The notes under the pieces are model-generated. The model worked only from the letters and a program-made list of their open reading frames with translations. It did not search any database and had not been told where the DNA came from. A program made the position numbers and the translations under genes. A DNA stretch of 64,000 bases from an uncultured Alphaproteobacteria bacterium (GTDB taxonomy: Bacteria > Pseudomonadota > Alphaproteobacteria > Methylaequorales > Methylaequoraceae), in the NCBI GenBank assembly GCA_902530985.1, contig CACACI010000004.1, positions 1-64,000 on the forward strand, in the 5' to 3' direction. Positions within the stretch are counted from its first letter, which is position 1. Each line of letters starts with the position of its first letter. Shown one piece after another: positions 21,367-30,781 of the stretch.

Positions 21367-21864
21367 ATGAGTAACGAAAAGTTTTGTCCTAATTGGTTAT
21401 TTAAAATTATTATTTCGCAAACCGTATATGATTATATAGTTAGAGATATTGCATTGTTTATAAGTGCAAAAAAGTTTATTTCGTTTTTTTCAGAATATTA
21501 TGATGAACTAGACTCTGATGAAATACAGACAACTGCAGCTGCATTCATTCAATTTCTTGGAGAAGTAAAAGCTAAAGACCCCTTCATGCTACTGAATCAT
21601 TTCAAATACAGTATAATTACAGATGTAAAACCAAATACAAAAGGAATTTTTAAAAAAGATGCTTATGATAGTGAATCTAAAAAGAAATATTCTCCTCATG
21701 AAGCGGTTAAAGATTTTAAAGTTTTTTCTTACTCATGTAGATCTGGTTTGACAAGAAAAGCTCCTTTAGGATGGGAATTACAGAATGAAAATGAATTAGG
21801 CCTAATAAGTGATGCAATAAATAAAGAGTTCTCAATCGATGATATGATTGATAGTGTTAGCTAA
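21367..21864 (+). CDS. Hypothetical protein, 165 aa
   Basis: Uninterrupted ORF in a tightly packed operon; no family recognised. Confidence 0.6.
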   Translation: MSNEKFCPNWLFKIIISQTVYDYIVRDIALFISAKKFISFFSEYYDELDSDEIQTTAAAFIQFLGEVKAKDPFMLLNHFKYSIITDVKPNTKGIFKKDAYDSESKKKYSPHEAVKDFKVFSYSCRSGLTRKAPLGWELQNENELGLISDAINKEFSIDDMIDSVS

Positions 21865-21867
21865 ATT

Positions 21868-22671
21868 ATGAAATATTTATCTTTTATAGTAATTTTTTTA
21901 ATAACTTTTTTCATTAATAATGAAGCATATGGTGATGAACAGAATTTGATAACAAAGGCTGTTGAAAACCCCAATAGAGGTAAGGAAGATATATATAGAG
22001 ATAAATACAGAAACCCTTTAGAAACATTAAATTTTTTTGGTTTAGATAGGAAAATGAAAGTTCTTGAAGTTATACCTGGAAGAGGATGGTATACAAAAAT
22101 TATTAGCAATTATATGAAAAGCACTAACAACTTTTATGTCGCAACATATGAGAATCCTCCTTTTGCAACAGAGATTATTACAAAAATCCAAAAAGAATTT
22201 TTTAATTTTTTTAGAAATAATATAGAAAATTTTGGAGAAATTAAATCAACTAAAATCAATAAAGATTTCAAATTAATTGGTTATAATGATTATTTTGACA
22301 TGATTTTAACGTTTAGAAACACACACAATTTCTTAGATCAAAATAAATCAAAAGAGATTTTTAAATCATTTCATAAATCGCTAAAAAAAGGTGGGGTTTT
22401 AGGTGTTGTTCAACATAGAGCTAATGAAATATCTGAATTTAATTATAAAAAAGGGTATGTTAAAGAATCTTTTTTAATAAACCATATAGAACAACAAGGT
22501 TTCTCTTTACTTAAAAAGTCAGAAATTAATGCAAATCCCAGAGATATTAAGAATTATGAAAAAGGTGTTTGGACGCTTCCACCTAGATATACTGAAGGAG
22601 CAAAAAATAGATCTTTATATACTTCAATTGGTGAAAGCGACCGTATGACCCTAAAGTTTATCAAAAAGTAA
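21868..22671 (+). CDS. Secreted/periplasmic SAM-dependent methyltransferase-like protein
   Basis: Signal peptide; DRKMKVLEVIPGRGWYTKIIS, DMILTFRNTHNFLD, KGGVLGVVQHR resemble the COG4798-type predicted methyltransferase. Confidence 0.75.
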   Translation: MKYLSFIVIFLITFFINNEAYGDEQNLITKAVENPNRGKEDIYRDKYRNPLETLNFFGLDRKMKVLEVIPGRGWYTKIISNYMKSTNNFYVATYENPPFATEIITKIQKEFFNFFRNNIENFGEIKSTKINKDFKLIGYNDYFDMILTFRNTHNFLDQNKSKEIFKSFHKSLKKGGVLGVVQHRANEISEFNYKKGYVKESFLINHIEQQGFSLLKKSEINANPRDIKNYEKGVWTLPPRYTEGAKNRSLYTSIGESDRMTLKFIKK

Positions 22672-23463
22672 ATGATTCATTTTATTGTTGCCACTCAACC
22701 TGAGGCTCAACCAATAATTGATATTTTCAAACTTAGAAAAATTCAAAATAGCAATATCCTTCCAATTTATAATTCAAAAAATATAAGCTTAACTATAACA
22801 GGTATTGGGAAGGTAAATTCTGCAATAGGAGTTACCCAAACTCATTATGAAATTACTCAACAAAAAAATGATATATGGATCAATATAGGGCTTGCTGGTC
22901 ATGAGAAATTTGATATTGGTAAAATATTTGTAGTTAATAAAATTTCAGATTATTCAAGTGGTAAAGTTTTTTTTCCATTCATTAGTGATTTAGAAATCAA
23001 ATCATTAGAATGTATTTCTTTCGATAAAGAAAATAAAAAATACAATAATTCTATGTCTGATATGGAAAGCATTGGGTTCTACCAAGCTGCAAATAAATAT
23101 TCCACTAAAGAATTAATTAACATATTAAAAATAGTTTCCGACAATAAGAAAGAATCAATAGATTTTTTTGATAAGAAGAAAATCTATAATATGATAATAC
23201 AACATAGAGATCTAATAATAGAAAATTGTAAACATTTAAATGAAATAAAAAATAATATACTAAAAAATAATGATGGACTTATTAAAGAAACTTACGAAAA
23301 ACTAATTGATAAAGAAAAATTTTCTTTTACGGAAACTCAACAAATCAAGGCATTGCTAAAGTTGTATTTTTCAAAAAATAAGTTTATGAAAAAGAATATT
23401 TTAAATAAAAACAAAGATGGAGCTTATAATATTACAAAATTAAAAGAATTTTTAAAATTATGA
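22672..23463 (+). CDS. Nucleoside phosphorylase-like (PNP/UDP/MTAN superfamily) protein
   Basis: IVATQPEAQPII, ITGIGKVNSAIG, INIGLAGHEKFDIG, DMESIGFYQAAN match MTAN/PNP fold motifs. Confidence 0.72.
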   Translation: MIHFIVATQPEAQPIIDIFKLRKIQNSNILPIYNSKNISLTITGIGKVNSAIGVTQTHYEITQQKNDIWINIGLAGHEKFDIGKIFVVNKISDYSSGKVFFPFISDLEIKSLECISFDKENKKYNNSMSDMESIGFYQAANKYSTKELINILKIVSDNKKESIDFFDKKKIYNMIIQHRDLIIENCKHLNEIKNNILKNNDGLIKETYEKLIDKEKFSFTETQQIKALLKLYFSKNKFMKKNILNKNKDGAYNITKLKEFLKL

Positions 23464-24440
23464 AAATAAAAAATATTTACATCGAAAAGCAAATCGAAAA
23501 ACATAAAAATACAAAAAGAATTGTTAAAAATATAAAATTTGAAAATATTATATTATGCGATCATTACTCACAAATATTTAATACATCAAATCAAAGTTTT
23601 AGAATTCAAAAAAAGTTTCCATCTTTAATACTTGCAAAAAAAGAAAACAATTTTATTTTCAAAACACCTAATGGCTTTAATATAGGTTTCAAAAATAATT
23701 ATTATTTTTCTCATATGTTGAATTGTCCTTATGATTGCAAATATTGTTATCTTCAAGGAATGTTCAACTCTGCCAACTATCTTGTATTTGTTAATTATGA
23801 AGATTTTTATTCATCAATAAAAGATAAAATTAATGAAACCAATGAAACGACTTGTTTCTTTTCAGGTTATGATTGTGATAGTTTGGCACTTGAAAATATT
23901 ACCAATTTTCTTAATGATTTTTTAAAATATTTTAAAGATTTAAAAAAAGGGGTATTAGAAATAAGATCAAAAAGTGTTAATATAAATGTTTTAAAAAATG
24001 TACAACCACTAAATAACGTTATTCCAGCCTTTAGCCTTAACCCTCAATTTGTTATTGAAAAATTTGAAGACAAAACTCCAGATTTATCAAAAAGATTAAA
24101 TGCAATTAAATCACTACAAAAACTTGGATGGAATATTGGTTTGAGATTTGATCCGCTTATTTGGTTTAACAAACAAGATCAATATAAATTATTTTTTTCA
24201 AATATATTTGATTATCTTGATACCAATAAGATACATTCAGTAACTTTAGGTGCTTTTAGAATGCCATCAAGTTTTTTAAAAAAAATAGCAAATGATAGAC
24301 CTTATAATTATTTGATTCAAATGGGTAATTCAAAAAGGTTGCTAGGTATTGAAACGAGTGATTTCGATGAAAATAAAAGAATGTTCTGCAAACAGCAAAT
24401 AATGAAGTTCATACCAAAAGAAAAGGTCTTTATAAATTAG
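23460..24440 (+). CDS. Spore photoproduct lyase-like radical SAM protein (SplB family)
   Basis: CPYDCKYCYLQ (Cx3Cx2C) followed by YLVFVNYEDF, LEIRSKSVNI, IPAFSLNPQFVIEKFEDKTPDLSKRL, GLRFDPLIW collinear with B. subtilis SplB. Confidence 0.85.
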   Translation: MKIKNIYIEKQIEKHKNTKRIVKNIKFENIILCDHYSQIFNTSNQSFRIQKKFPSLILAKKENNFIFKTPNGFNIGFKNNYYFSHMLNCPYDCKYCYLQGMFNSANYLVFVNYEDFYSSIKDKINETNETTCFFSGYDCDSLALENITNFLNDFLKYFKDLKKGVLEIRSKSVNINVLKNVQPLNNVIPAFSLNPQFVIEKFEDKTPDLSKRLNAIKSLQKLGWNIGLRFDPLIWFNKQDQYKLFFSNIFDYLDTNKIHSVTLGAFRMPSSFLKKIANDRPYNYLIQMGNSKRLLGIETSDFDENKRMFCKQQIMKFIPKEKVFIN

Positions 24441-24811
24441 AATTTTTTATCTTTATATTCAAACTTTCTACAGTTCAAAAAAAGAGAGCTCACTTGACTA
24501 TCATCGTATCTAGTGAAATTTAAAACCAGTTCTCCAGAGTATCTTCCAATAATTGCGGAAATCTCTCCATCAGAGTCACTATACATTCTTATATTTTTTG
24601 CAGTCCATGAAATATTTGATTTAGTAATCAAAATTTCATCTGCAATAAAAGATAAACCACCTAAATCAATTCTTTTTGAATCAGAATCTAACAAAAGAAA
24701 TACATCTTTAACGTCAACTTCTTTAAAATTAGAGGAGTTATTTGTACATAGCAGATTTAATTCTAGAGAAAATAGTAACTTTGGAATTAAAAGAATTAGA
24801 AAAAAGTACAT
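24437..24811 (-). CDS. Hypothetical secreted protein, 124 aa
   Basis: N-terminal signal peptide MYFFLILLIPKLLFSLE; no family recognised. Confidence 0.5.
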   Translation of the reverse strand: MYFFLILLIPKLLFSLELNLLCTNNSSNFKEVDVKDVFLLLDSDSKRIDLGGLSFIADEILITKSNISWTAKNIRMYSDSDGEISAIIGRYSGELVLNFTRYDDSQVSSLFLNCRKFEYKDKKF

Positions 24812-24981
24812 AAAAAGATAATTTCAAAAAAAATTAAATTGTCAATTTTAATTTTTTATACAATAAAGTTTTTTATATTTTAAAGTAAATATTATTTGTG
24901 TTTAGCTATGTAGAGACATTTTGTTAATATAACTTTATAGTTTTAATAAATCGATTACTTTTAATTATTTTAACGAAATCA

Positions 24982-25722
24982 ATGTGGAAACGAAAATTAT
25001 ATATAAAAGATAATCTTACACCTTTCTCAATTAGTAGATCTAAAATTGATTTATTTTTTGATTGTTATCGATGCTTTTATCTTGACCAAAGATTTGGAAT
25101 TAAAAGACCACATGGCACACCTCTAGTTATCAATAATTTTGTTGTTAATCATTTTAAAAGTATTTTAAATGAATACAGAACCAACCAAACTGTTTTTCCA
25201 GATTCAAAAAGAATTAATAAAAAACTAATTCCAAGTAATAATGAATTATTAGAAAACTGGAGCCACCCTTTTAAAGGTATCTCATCCATCGATAGAAAAA
25301 CAAATTTTAAAATAAAAGCAAATCTAGATGATGTATGGCAATGTGAAGAAACCAAAGAATATTATCCAATAATTATAAAAAGTACATCAAGAAAAAAAGA
25401 TATAAGTTTTGATAGTATATGGCCAGGATATTGGAAACAATTATCATTATATTCTTATTTACTCTCAAAAAATTCAATTAAGACAGGTTCTATTGGAATT
25501 TTGGTTTATCTAAATGCTTCTGAGAATTTACCAAATGACATAAATAAAATTGATTTTGACTTGTTAATATTTGATCGAAAATTAGATCTATCATGGATTG
25601 AACCGACACTGGATGTAATCCATAAAACTTTAAATTCAGATACTGTGCCAATGGGAAGAAATAGTTGTAAATTTTGTAGGTATCAAATAGATATACAAAG
25701 AGTACTTGATGGAAAATTCTAA
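24982..25722 (+). CDS. PD-(D/E)XK nuclease superfamily protein (RecB/Cas4-like)
   Basis: SRSKIDLFFDCYRCFYLDQRFGI, IKANLDDVWQCEET...YPIIIKSTS, WKQLSLYSYLL, terminal CKFCRY; pattern of PDDEXK_1-type nucleases. Confidence 0.72.
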   Translation: MWKRKLYIKDNLTPFSISRSKIDLFFDCYRCFYLDQRFGIKRPHGTPLVINNFVVNHFKSILNEYRTNQTVFPDSKRINKKLIPSNNELLENWSHPFKGISSIDRKTNFKIKANLDDVWQCEETKEYYPIIIKSTSRKKDISFDSIWPGYWKQLSLYSYLLSKNSIKTGSIGILVYLNASENLPNDINKIDFDLLIFDRKLDLSWIEPTLDVIHKTLNSDTVPMGRNSCKFCRYQIDIQRVLDGKF

Positions 25723-27028
25723 AATAATCAAAAAATTAGAATCAACTAATTCCAGAATATCAAAAGAAGAAATTATTTTAAATGAAATGAAAAATAATAA
25801 TCAAGTGTTCTTCAAAGGAATGGAATTAGCTTACAATAAATTATTAACTTTTGGTGTTAAAAAAATCCCTGAAGCAAGCAATGATGGTTCAGGCCTTTTA
25901 TGGGAAGAATTTAACTCTCTAGCAACAAACTTGATTTCAAGAAAAATTACTGGTCATGCGGCAAGAGATGAAATTTTGGAAAAAATGAATAAAGCAAATA
26001 AAGATGAATGGAATTTTTTTTATAAAAGGATCTTACAAAAAGATATGAGATGTGGGTTATCAGAAAAAACTATAAATAATGTTTCAAAGAAAAATAATTT
26101 TTCACAATATCAAATCCCTGTGTTCGCCTGTCAACTGGCTCAGGACTCAGAATCACACCAAAAAAAATTAACTGGAAAGAAATTTTTAGAAGTTAAGCTA
26201 GATGGAGTAAGAGTTATTTCCATACTTTATCCAAATACACAAGTTGATTTTTTTAGTAGAAATGGAAAAGAATTAAACAACTTTATGGATATTCAAAAAG
26301 AATTATCAGACTGTATAGCTAAAAACCCTATAAAATCAGCATTAGTTTTAGATGGAGAAGTTGTTAGTAAAAACTTCCAAGAATTAATGAAACAAATACA
26401 CAGAAAAAACGCACCCCAAAACCTTGATGCAACATTATTTTTATTTGATATTATCCCTTTTGAAAGTTTTAAGTCTGGAATTGAAAGAAAGGTATATACA
26501 GAACGTACAAATCTTCTTAAAGATTGGTATAATAAGCATTCAAACAATTTTCAAAAAATTAAACTAATTGAAAAACAGTTAGTAGACTTAAATACAATCG
26601 ATGGAAAAGAAAAATTTAAAACTTTTAATAATCAATCTATTATTGATGGTTATGAAGGTATTATGATTAAAGAACCAGAATCTTTTTATGAATGTAAAAG
26701 ATCTTCAACTTGGTTAAAATTAAAACCTATAATAGAAATCTCACTCAAAGTTTCAAATTATGAAGAAGGTTCTGGAAAAAATTCTGGAAAGTTAGGTGCA
26801 TTAATTGCTGAAGGTTATGATAATGGAAAATTCTTTAAACTAAATATTGGTTCGGGCTTTTCTGATGCACAAAGAAATACTTTTTGGCAAGCAAGAAAAG
26901 ATTTAATTGGACAGATTATTGAAATAAGAGCAGATTCTATAAGTAAAAGTCAAGATGGTAAGCATTGGAGTCTCAGGTTTCCAAGGTTTAAGTGTTTTAG
27001 AGGAGTTGAAAAGAATGAAAAGTTATAA
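25709..27028 (+). CDS. ATP-dependent DNA ligase
   Basis: Nucleotidyl-lysine motif LEVKLDGVRVIS, FSRNGKELNNF, LVLDGEVV, DGYEGIMIKEP, STWLKLKP; OB-fold LGALIAEGYDNGKFFKLNIGSGF. TTG at 25706 precedes the ATG. Confidence 0.92.
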   Translation: MENSKIIKKLESTNSRISKEEIILNEMKNNNQVFFKGMELAYNKLLTFGVKKIPEASNDGSGLLWEEFNSLATNLISRKITGHAARDEILEKMNKANKDEWNFFYKRILQKDMRCGLSEKTINNVSKKNNFSQYQIPVFACQLAQDSESHQKKLTGKKFLEVKLDGVRVISILYPNTQVDFFSRNGKELNNFMDIQKELSDCIAKNPIKSALVLDGEVVSKNFQELMKQIHRKNAPQNLDATLFLFDIIPFESFKSGIERKVYTERTNLLKDWYNKHSNNFQKIKLIEKQLVDLNTIDGKEKFKTFNNQSIIDGYEGIMIKEPESFYECKRSSTWLKLKPIIEISLKVSNYEEGSGKNSGKLGALIAEGYDNGKFFKLNIGSGFSDAQRNTFWQARKDLIGQIIEIRADSISKSQDGKHWSLRFPRFKCFRGVEKNEKL

Positions 27029-27044
27029 CTATTTTGTTTATATA

Positions 27045-27509
27045 ATGAAAAATTCAATTAATTATATTCTAATATTTTTATTATTCTTAATTTTTTCATG
27101 TGAGAAAAAAGATAATAAGATCATTGGCCAAATTGTTGGAGCAGCTGTTGGAGGATATTTGGGTTCAAAAGTTGGTACAGGAGTGTCAAAAGATATAGCT
27201 ACAATCTTAGGTGGAGCTGCAGGATATATTTTAGGAGGAAAAATTGTTCAAATTTTAAGTGAAGATGAAAAAAATGAATTTAATAGTGTAATTGAAGAAT
27301 CACTTGATAATAATCCAGATAATACCCCAGAGCCTTGGAATAGCTCAACACATGAAGAAACATCTGGCGAGGTGATTCCACTTAACAGTTATTTAATTAA
27401 GAACAATACATGTAGAGATTTCAAGAAGATAATAAAAAAGAATAATGAAATATTTGAAGAAAAATCTACAGCTTGTAGAAATGAAGATGGAAACTGGATT
27501 CTTATTTAA
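27045..27509 (+). CDS. Glycine-zipper outer-membrane lipoprotein (17 kDa surface-antigen-like)
   Basis: Lipobox LIFSC, glycine zipper GQIVGAAVGGYLGSKVGTG, C-term TACRNEDGNWILI. Start refined from 26955 to 27045. Confidence 0.75.
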   Translation: MKNSINYILIFLLFLIFSCEKKDNKIIGQIVGAAVGGYLGSKVGTGVSKDIATILGGAAGYILGGKIVQILSEDEKNEFNSVIEESLDNNPDNTPEPWNSSTHEETSGEVIPLNSYLIKNNTCRDFKKIIKKNNEIFEEKSTACRNEDGNWILI

Positions 27510-29988
27510 CTTTCCATAAATGTATTAAGATTGGAAGAAATATTAAACTTGAAATCAATGTATTTAATAAACTCAAGAATAATAGGATTCCCATTGATGA
27601 AGTTCCCTGATGTGATGACAAATATAAAGTGCCGAATGAAAACATTGTTGTCAAACCACTAAATAATATTGCTGAAGGTGTATTAGATTTATAAACTTTT
27701 ACTATATCTTTTAATTCTTCATACCTTTTTAAAAAATAGATTGGATAACTTATACCAAGAGTAAATAGCAGTGGCAAAGCAATCATATTTGCAAAATTTA
27801 GATCTATATTTAGTAAAATCATCCAGAAAATGGTCAGTATAAAAGCACTAATTAACGAAAATAAACAAATTAAAACAGTTTTTAAATTTTTAAAGATGAG
27901 AAGCAAAAAAAGTGTCAAAAATGTCATTGAAATTATAAAAGCTTTCATAAATGAATTTATCACTACCTTACCAGCTTTAAATTGTATTATTGGCATTCCT
28001 GTAGCATTGGGAAAAAAGTTTTCAACTGCTAAGACAAATTTCTTTAAATTTTCTGGCTTAGATAAATCTTTTTCAGGAAAGATTTCAACACGATGCATTC
28101 CAGTCTCTGAAATATACCTTGACTGGAAATTCTGGGGAACAGATTCCCTAATATTATTAGGAATCAAACCAAGCATTTCAATGAATATAATTATTTCATC
28201 AAAATCATTAAATAAAAAATGCTGAATTTCAGAGGATGAATACCCTTCTTTATCAAGTGCTAAAATCTCATTTTTAAGTTTTTCAGCTTTTTTTGAAACT
28301 AGTTCAATATCATTCTCGATAAATTTATAAAGCAATCTTTTAAATCTTGTAATTTCATCTTTTCTTTTATCAATTCTAATAAAAGGTTTCTTTGATAAAA
28401 GGAATTTAAGATATTCCAGATCTTCTGATTTATATTCTTGAAAAATTTTTGAGAAAGTAAAGAAAGACTTTACATTTTCATCAACGAATATTTGGTGTGA
28501 TTCGTCAAAATTTTTAATTTCTTTTTTATCAAGGATTATCGAAACTACATAATCAGATGTTGGGTTTTTTTCAACTAGCTCTTTAGCTAATTTTACGGAT
28601 TGAAGCTTTTGATCTTTTAAATTTAAAGCATCTGAATCAAATCCAACTTTTTTTAAATTAAATAAAACAAATAATAGAATAATTGCAAAAGTTCCAATTA
28701 GTATATTTTGATTCCTAAACAACAAATTTATAAATCCACTACTATCAAACTCTAAAAAATTATATTTCATATTATCTGGAAAAATTAATAACAAACTTGG
28801 AAGAAGTGTTATATTTATTATGAATCCAACTATTAATCCAATAGCAGAAATCATACCTAACTCTGAAAGACCAATATAATCTGTTGGGATAAATGATAAA
28901 AATCCAATTATTGAGGGGATAGAAGCAAATAACAGCGTTTTATAAATTGAATAAACTTTTACAACACAATCATTTTTTTTTTTAAAATTTATTTTTTCAG
29001 AAATTCTTGAGCATACTTGAATAGCATAATCAACTGACAATCCAATAAAGAGTACTGCAAATGCAACAGATATAAGATTTAATGAACCAATTGTATAAGT
29101 AGTAATTCCTATAGTTATAATTAAACCTAAGAAAATTACAAACAATATAGAACTTATAACTACTAAGTTCCTGATTGCAATCCATAGCAGAATTCCAACT
29201 AAAATAAAACTTAGTAAACCAGAAAATATTGATCCAGAAGAAACTGATTTTATTTCCTCATAATCTATTATTAACCCTCCAGTAAAATCAATTTTAATAT
29301 CGTGGTTTTCATTTGATTTTAAATCAGATAAGAAATTATAGATTTTTTTAAAACCATTATTCTTTAAATAATTTTCTTTTACCCCAAAAAGAATAAAAAA
29401 GTCATTATCTTTGCTGAGTAAACCTTTCCAATCTACATTCTTTTTTAAAGTTAAAGATCTTGTAAAACTCTCAAAAATATTTTCAAACTCAGCCAAAGTC
29501 TCATGAGAATTATTCTTAAATGAAAGTTCAATTAAGTTATTAAATCCCTCAAGTTTGTTTTCATGGTTATTTATTTGAGACAAAAAAGGTTGATAACTAT
29601 ATAGTTTCTGAATGAGATTTTCCTTTTCGGAATCATTTAAAAATAGAAAAAAATTTTTTTTAAATATCTCATCAAAGTTAGGTGAATAAACAAATGAAAT
29701 TGCCTTATTTAGATTTAATTCATTAATAATCCTTTTACCTATTTGAACTGATTTTTCCTGATTAGAGGTTTTGACTCTAATTAATATGTTGTTATCAAGT
29801 ATATTAAATGAATCTTTTAATTTTTTTTGATTGATTTTAAAGTCTAATTGATTGTTTATTAAATCATTAGTTGAAGTATTAATTTGTAAATTATTTAAAG
29901 CAAAATTTGCTGAAATAATCCCAAAAAAGAAATATATTGAAACTATAATTCTGGGATACTTAAATAAAAATTCTAGAAATTTTATCAT
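27502..29988 (-). CDS. MMPL/RND superfamily exporter (HpnN-like)
   Basis: Two repeats of large periplasmic loop + TM bundle; GLSVDYAIQVCSRI, SGLTTMFSFGTLYLSSHQG. Confidence 0.8.
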   Translation of the reverse strand: MIKFLEFLFKYPRIIVSIYFFFGIISANFALNNLQINTSTNDLINNQLDFKINQKKLKDSFNILDNNILIRVKTSNQEKSVQIGKRIINELNLNKAISFVYSPNFDEIFKKNFFLFLNDSEKENLIQKLYSYQPFLSQINNHENKLEGFNNLIELSFKNNSHETLAEFENIFESFTRSLTLKKNVDWKGLLSKDNDFFILFGVKENYLKNNGFKKIYNFLSDLKSNENHDIKIDFTGGLIIDYEEIKSVSSGSIFSGLLSFILVGILLWIAIRNLVVISSILFVIFLGLIITIGITTYTIGSLNLISVAFAVLFIGLSVDYAIQVCSRISEKINFKKKNDCVVKVYSIYKTLLFASIPSIIGFLSFIPTDYIGLSELGMISAIGLIVGFIINITLLPSLLLIFPDNMKYNFLEFDSSGFINLLFRNQNILIGTFAIILLFVLFNLKKVGFDSDALNLKDQKLQSVKLAKELVEKNPTSDYVVSIILDKKEIKNFDESHQIFVDENVKSFFTFSKIFQEYKSEDLEYLKFLLSKKPFIRIDKRKDEITRFKRLLYKFIENDIELVSKKAEKLKNEILALDKEGYSSSEIQHFLFNDFDEIIIFIEMLGLIPNNIRESVPQNFQSRYISETGMHRVEIFPEKDLSKPENLKKFVLAVENFFPNATGMPIIQFKAGKVVINSFMKAFIISMTFLTLFLLLIFKNLKTVLICLFSLISAFILTIFWMILLNIDLNFANMIALPLLFTLGISYPIYFLKRYEELKDIVKVYKSNTPSAILFSGLTTMFSFGTLYLSSHQGTSSMGILLFLSLLNTLISSLIFLPILIHLWKVK

Positions 29989-30051
29989 ATTTAATTCAAT
30001 ATGGATTATTAATTTTATAAATCAAAATTACTACAGTTTTTTTTACATATT

Positions 30052-30237
30052 ATGTATAATAAAATAATTGAAAAAGTTTCTAACAATAAATTGAATAGAA
30101 CCAAGTACAAAGTTAAGAGATTGAAAACAATTTCAGGGCTTATACATGCAGTCATTGTTGATATTGATGACGAAAATTCAGAAATCTTAGTTGCATTATC
30201 AGTATTAGAGGATAAAAATAAGTTTAAGATATTATAA
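30052..30237 (+). CDS. Small hypothetical protein, 61 aa
   Basis: ORF only; plausible composition (GLIHAVIVDIDDENSEILVALSVLEDKNK); overlaps an antisense ORF. Confidence 0.25.
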   Translation: MYNKIIEKVSNNKLNRTKYKVKRLKTISGLIHAVIVDIDDENSEILVALSVLEDKNKFKIL

Positions 30238-30253
30238 ATTATTAGGAAAAAAT

Positions 30254-30781
30254 ATGCCATATTACAAAATTGTTATCATTTTTATTGTCATTTTCTTAAT
30301 TAATGACTCAAGTTTTTCTCATGGACCATCTAGACAGAAAGTTTCGGAATCCATTGAAATCAATGCTTCTGCTGAAGAGGTTTGGAAAATTGTAAGCGAT
30401 TTTAAAAATTTTAAATGGAACCCCACGATTACAGAAACTTCAGCTGAAAGTAATAAAGCTGGCTCTGAAAGAGTTATTAAATTTAAGACAGGAGAAACAA
30501 TAAAACAAAAATTAGAAAAAATTAATCAAAAAAAAATGATGATTAATTGGAGAATTCTTGAGACAGATAACAAAATTTTACCGGTGAATAGTTATGCAGC
30601 TAAAGTTTTTGTAAAATCTCAAGATAATAAAACAATTGTTCAATATAAATCAGGGTTCTATAGAGGTTTTATGGGAAACGACCCACCACCTGAATTGAAC
30701 GATGAAAATTCAAAAAAATTGGTAAAAACTTTTATCACTGAAAATCTCAAAGGATTAAAGCAAATTATTGAAAAAAAATAA
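30254..30781 (+). CDS. Secreted SRPBCC (polyketide cyclase/START-like) protein
   Basis: Signal peptide; SESIEINASAEEVWKIVSDFKNFKWNP. Confidence 0.8.
   Translation: MPYYKIVIIFIVIFLINDSSFSHGPSRQKVSESIEINASAEEVWKIVSDFKNFKWNPTITETSAESNKAGSERVIKFKTGETIKQKLEKINQKKMMINWRILETDNKILPVNSYAAKVFVKSQDNKTIVQYKSGFYRGFMGNDPPPELNDENSKKLVKTFITENLKGLKQIIEKK

Noticed and set aside
26955-27044. N-terminal extension of the glycine-zipper lipoprotein (start at 26955)
   Set aside because: Would overlap the ligase by >70 nt; the signal peptide/lipobox points to ATG at 27045.
27830-28225. 131-aa plus-strand ORF antisense to the MMPL exporter
   Set aside because: Overlaps the conserved exporter; low-complexity Lys/Ile-rich translation.
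30015-30260. 81-aa minus-strand hydrophobic ORF MAYFFLIIYNILNLFLSSN...
   Set aside because: Antisense to the more protein-like 61-aa ORF; hydrophobicity is expected from AT-rich antisense.
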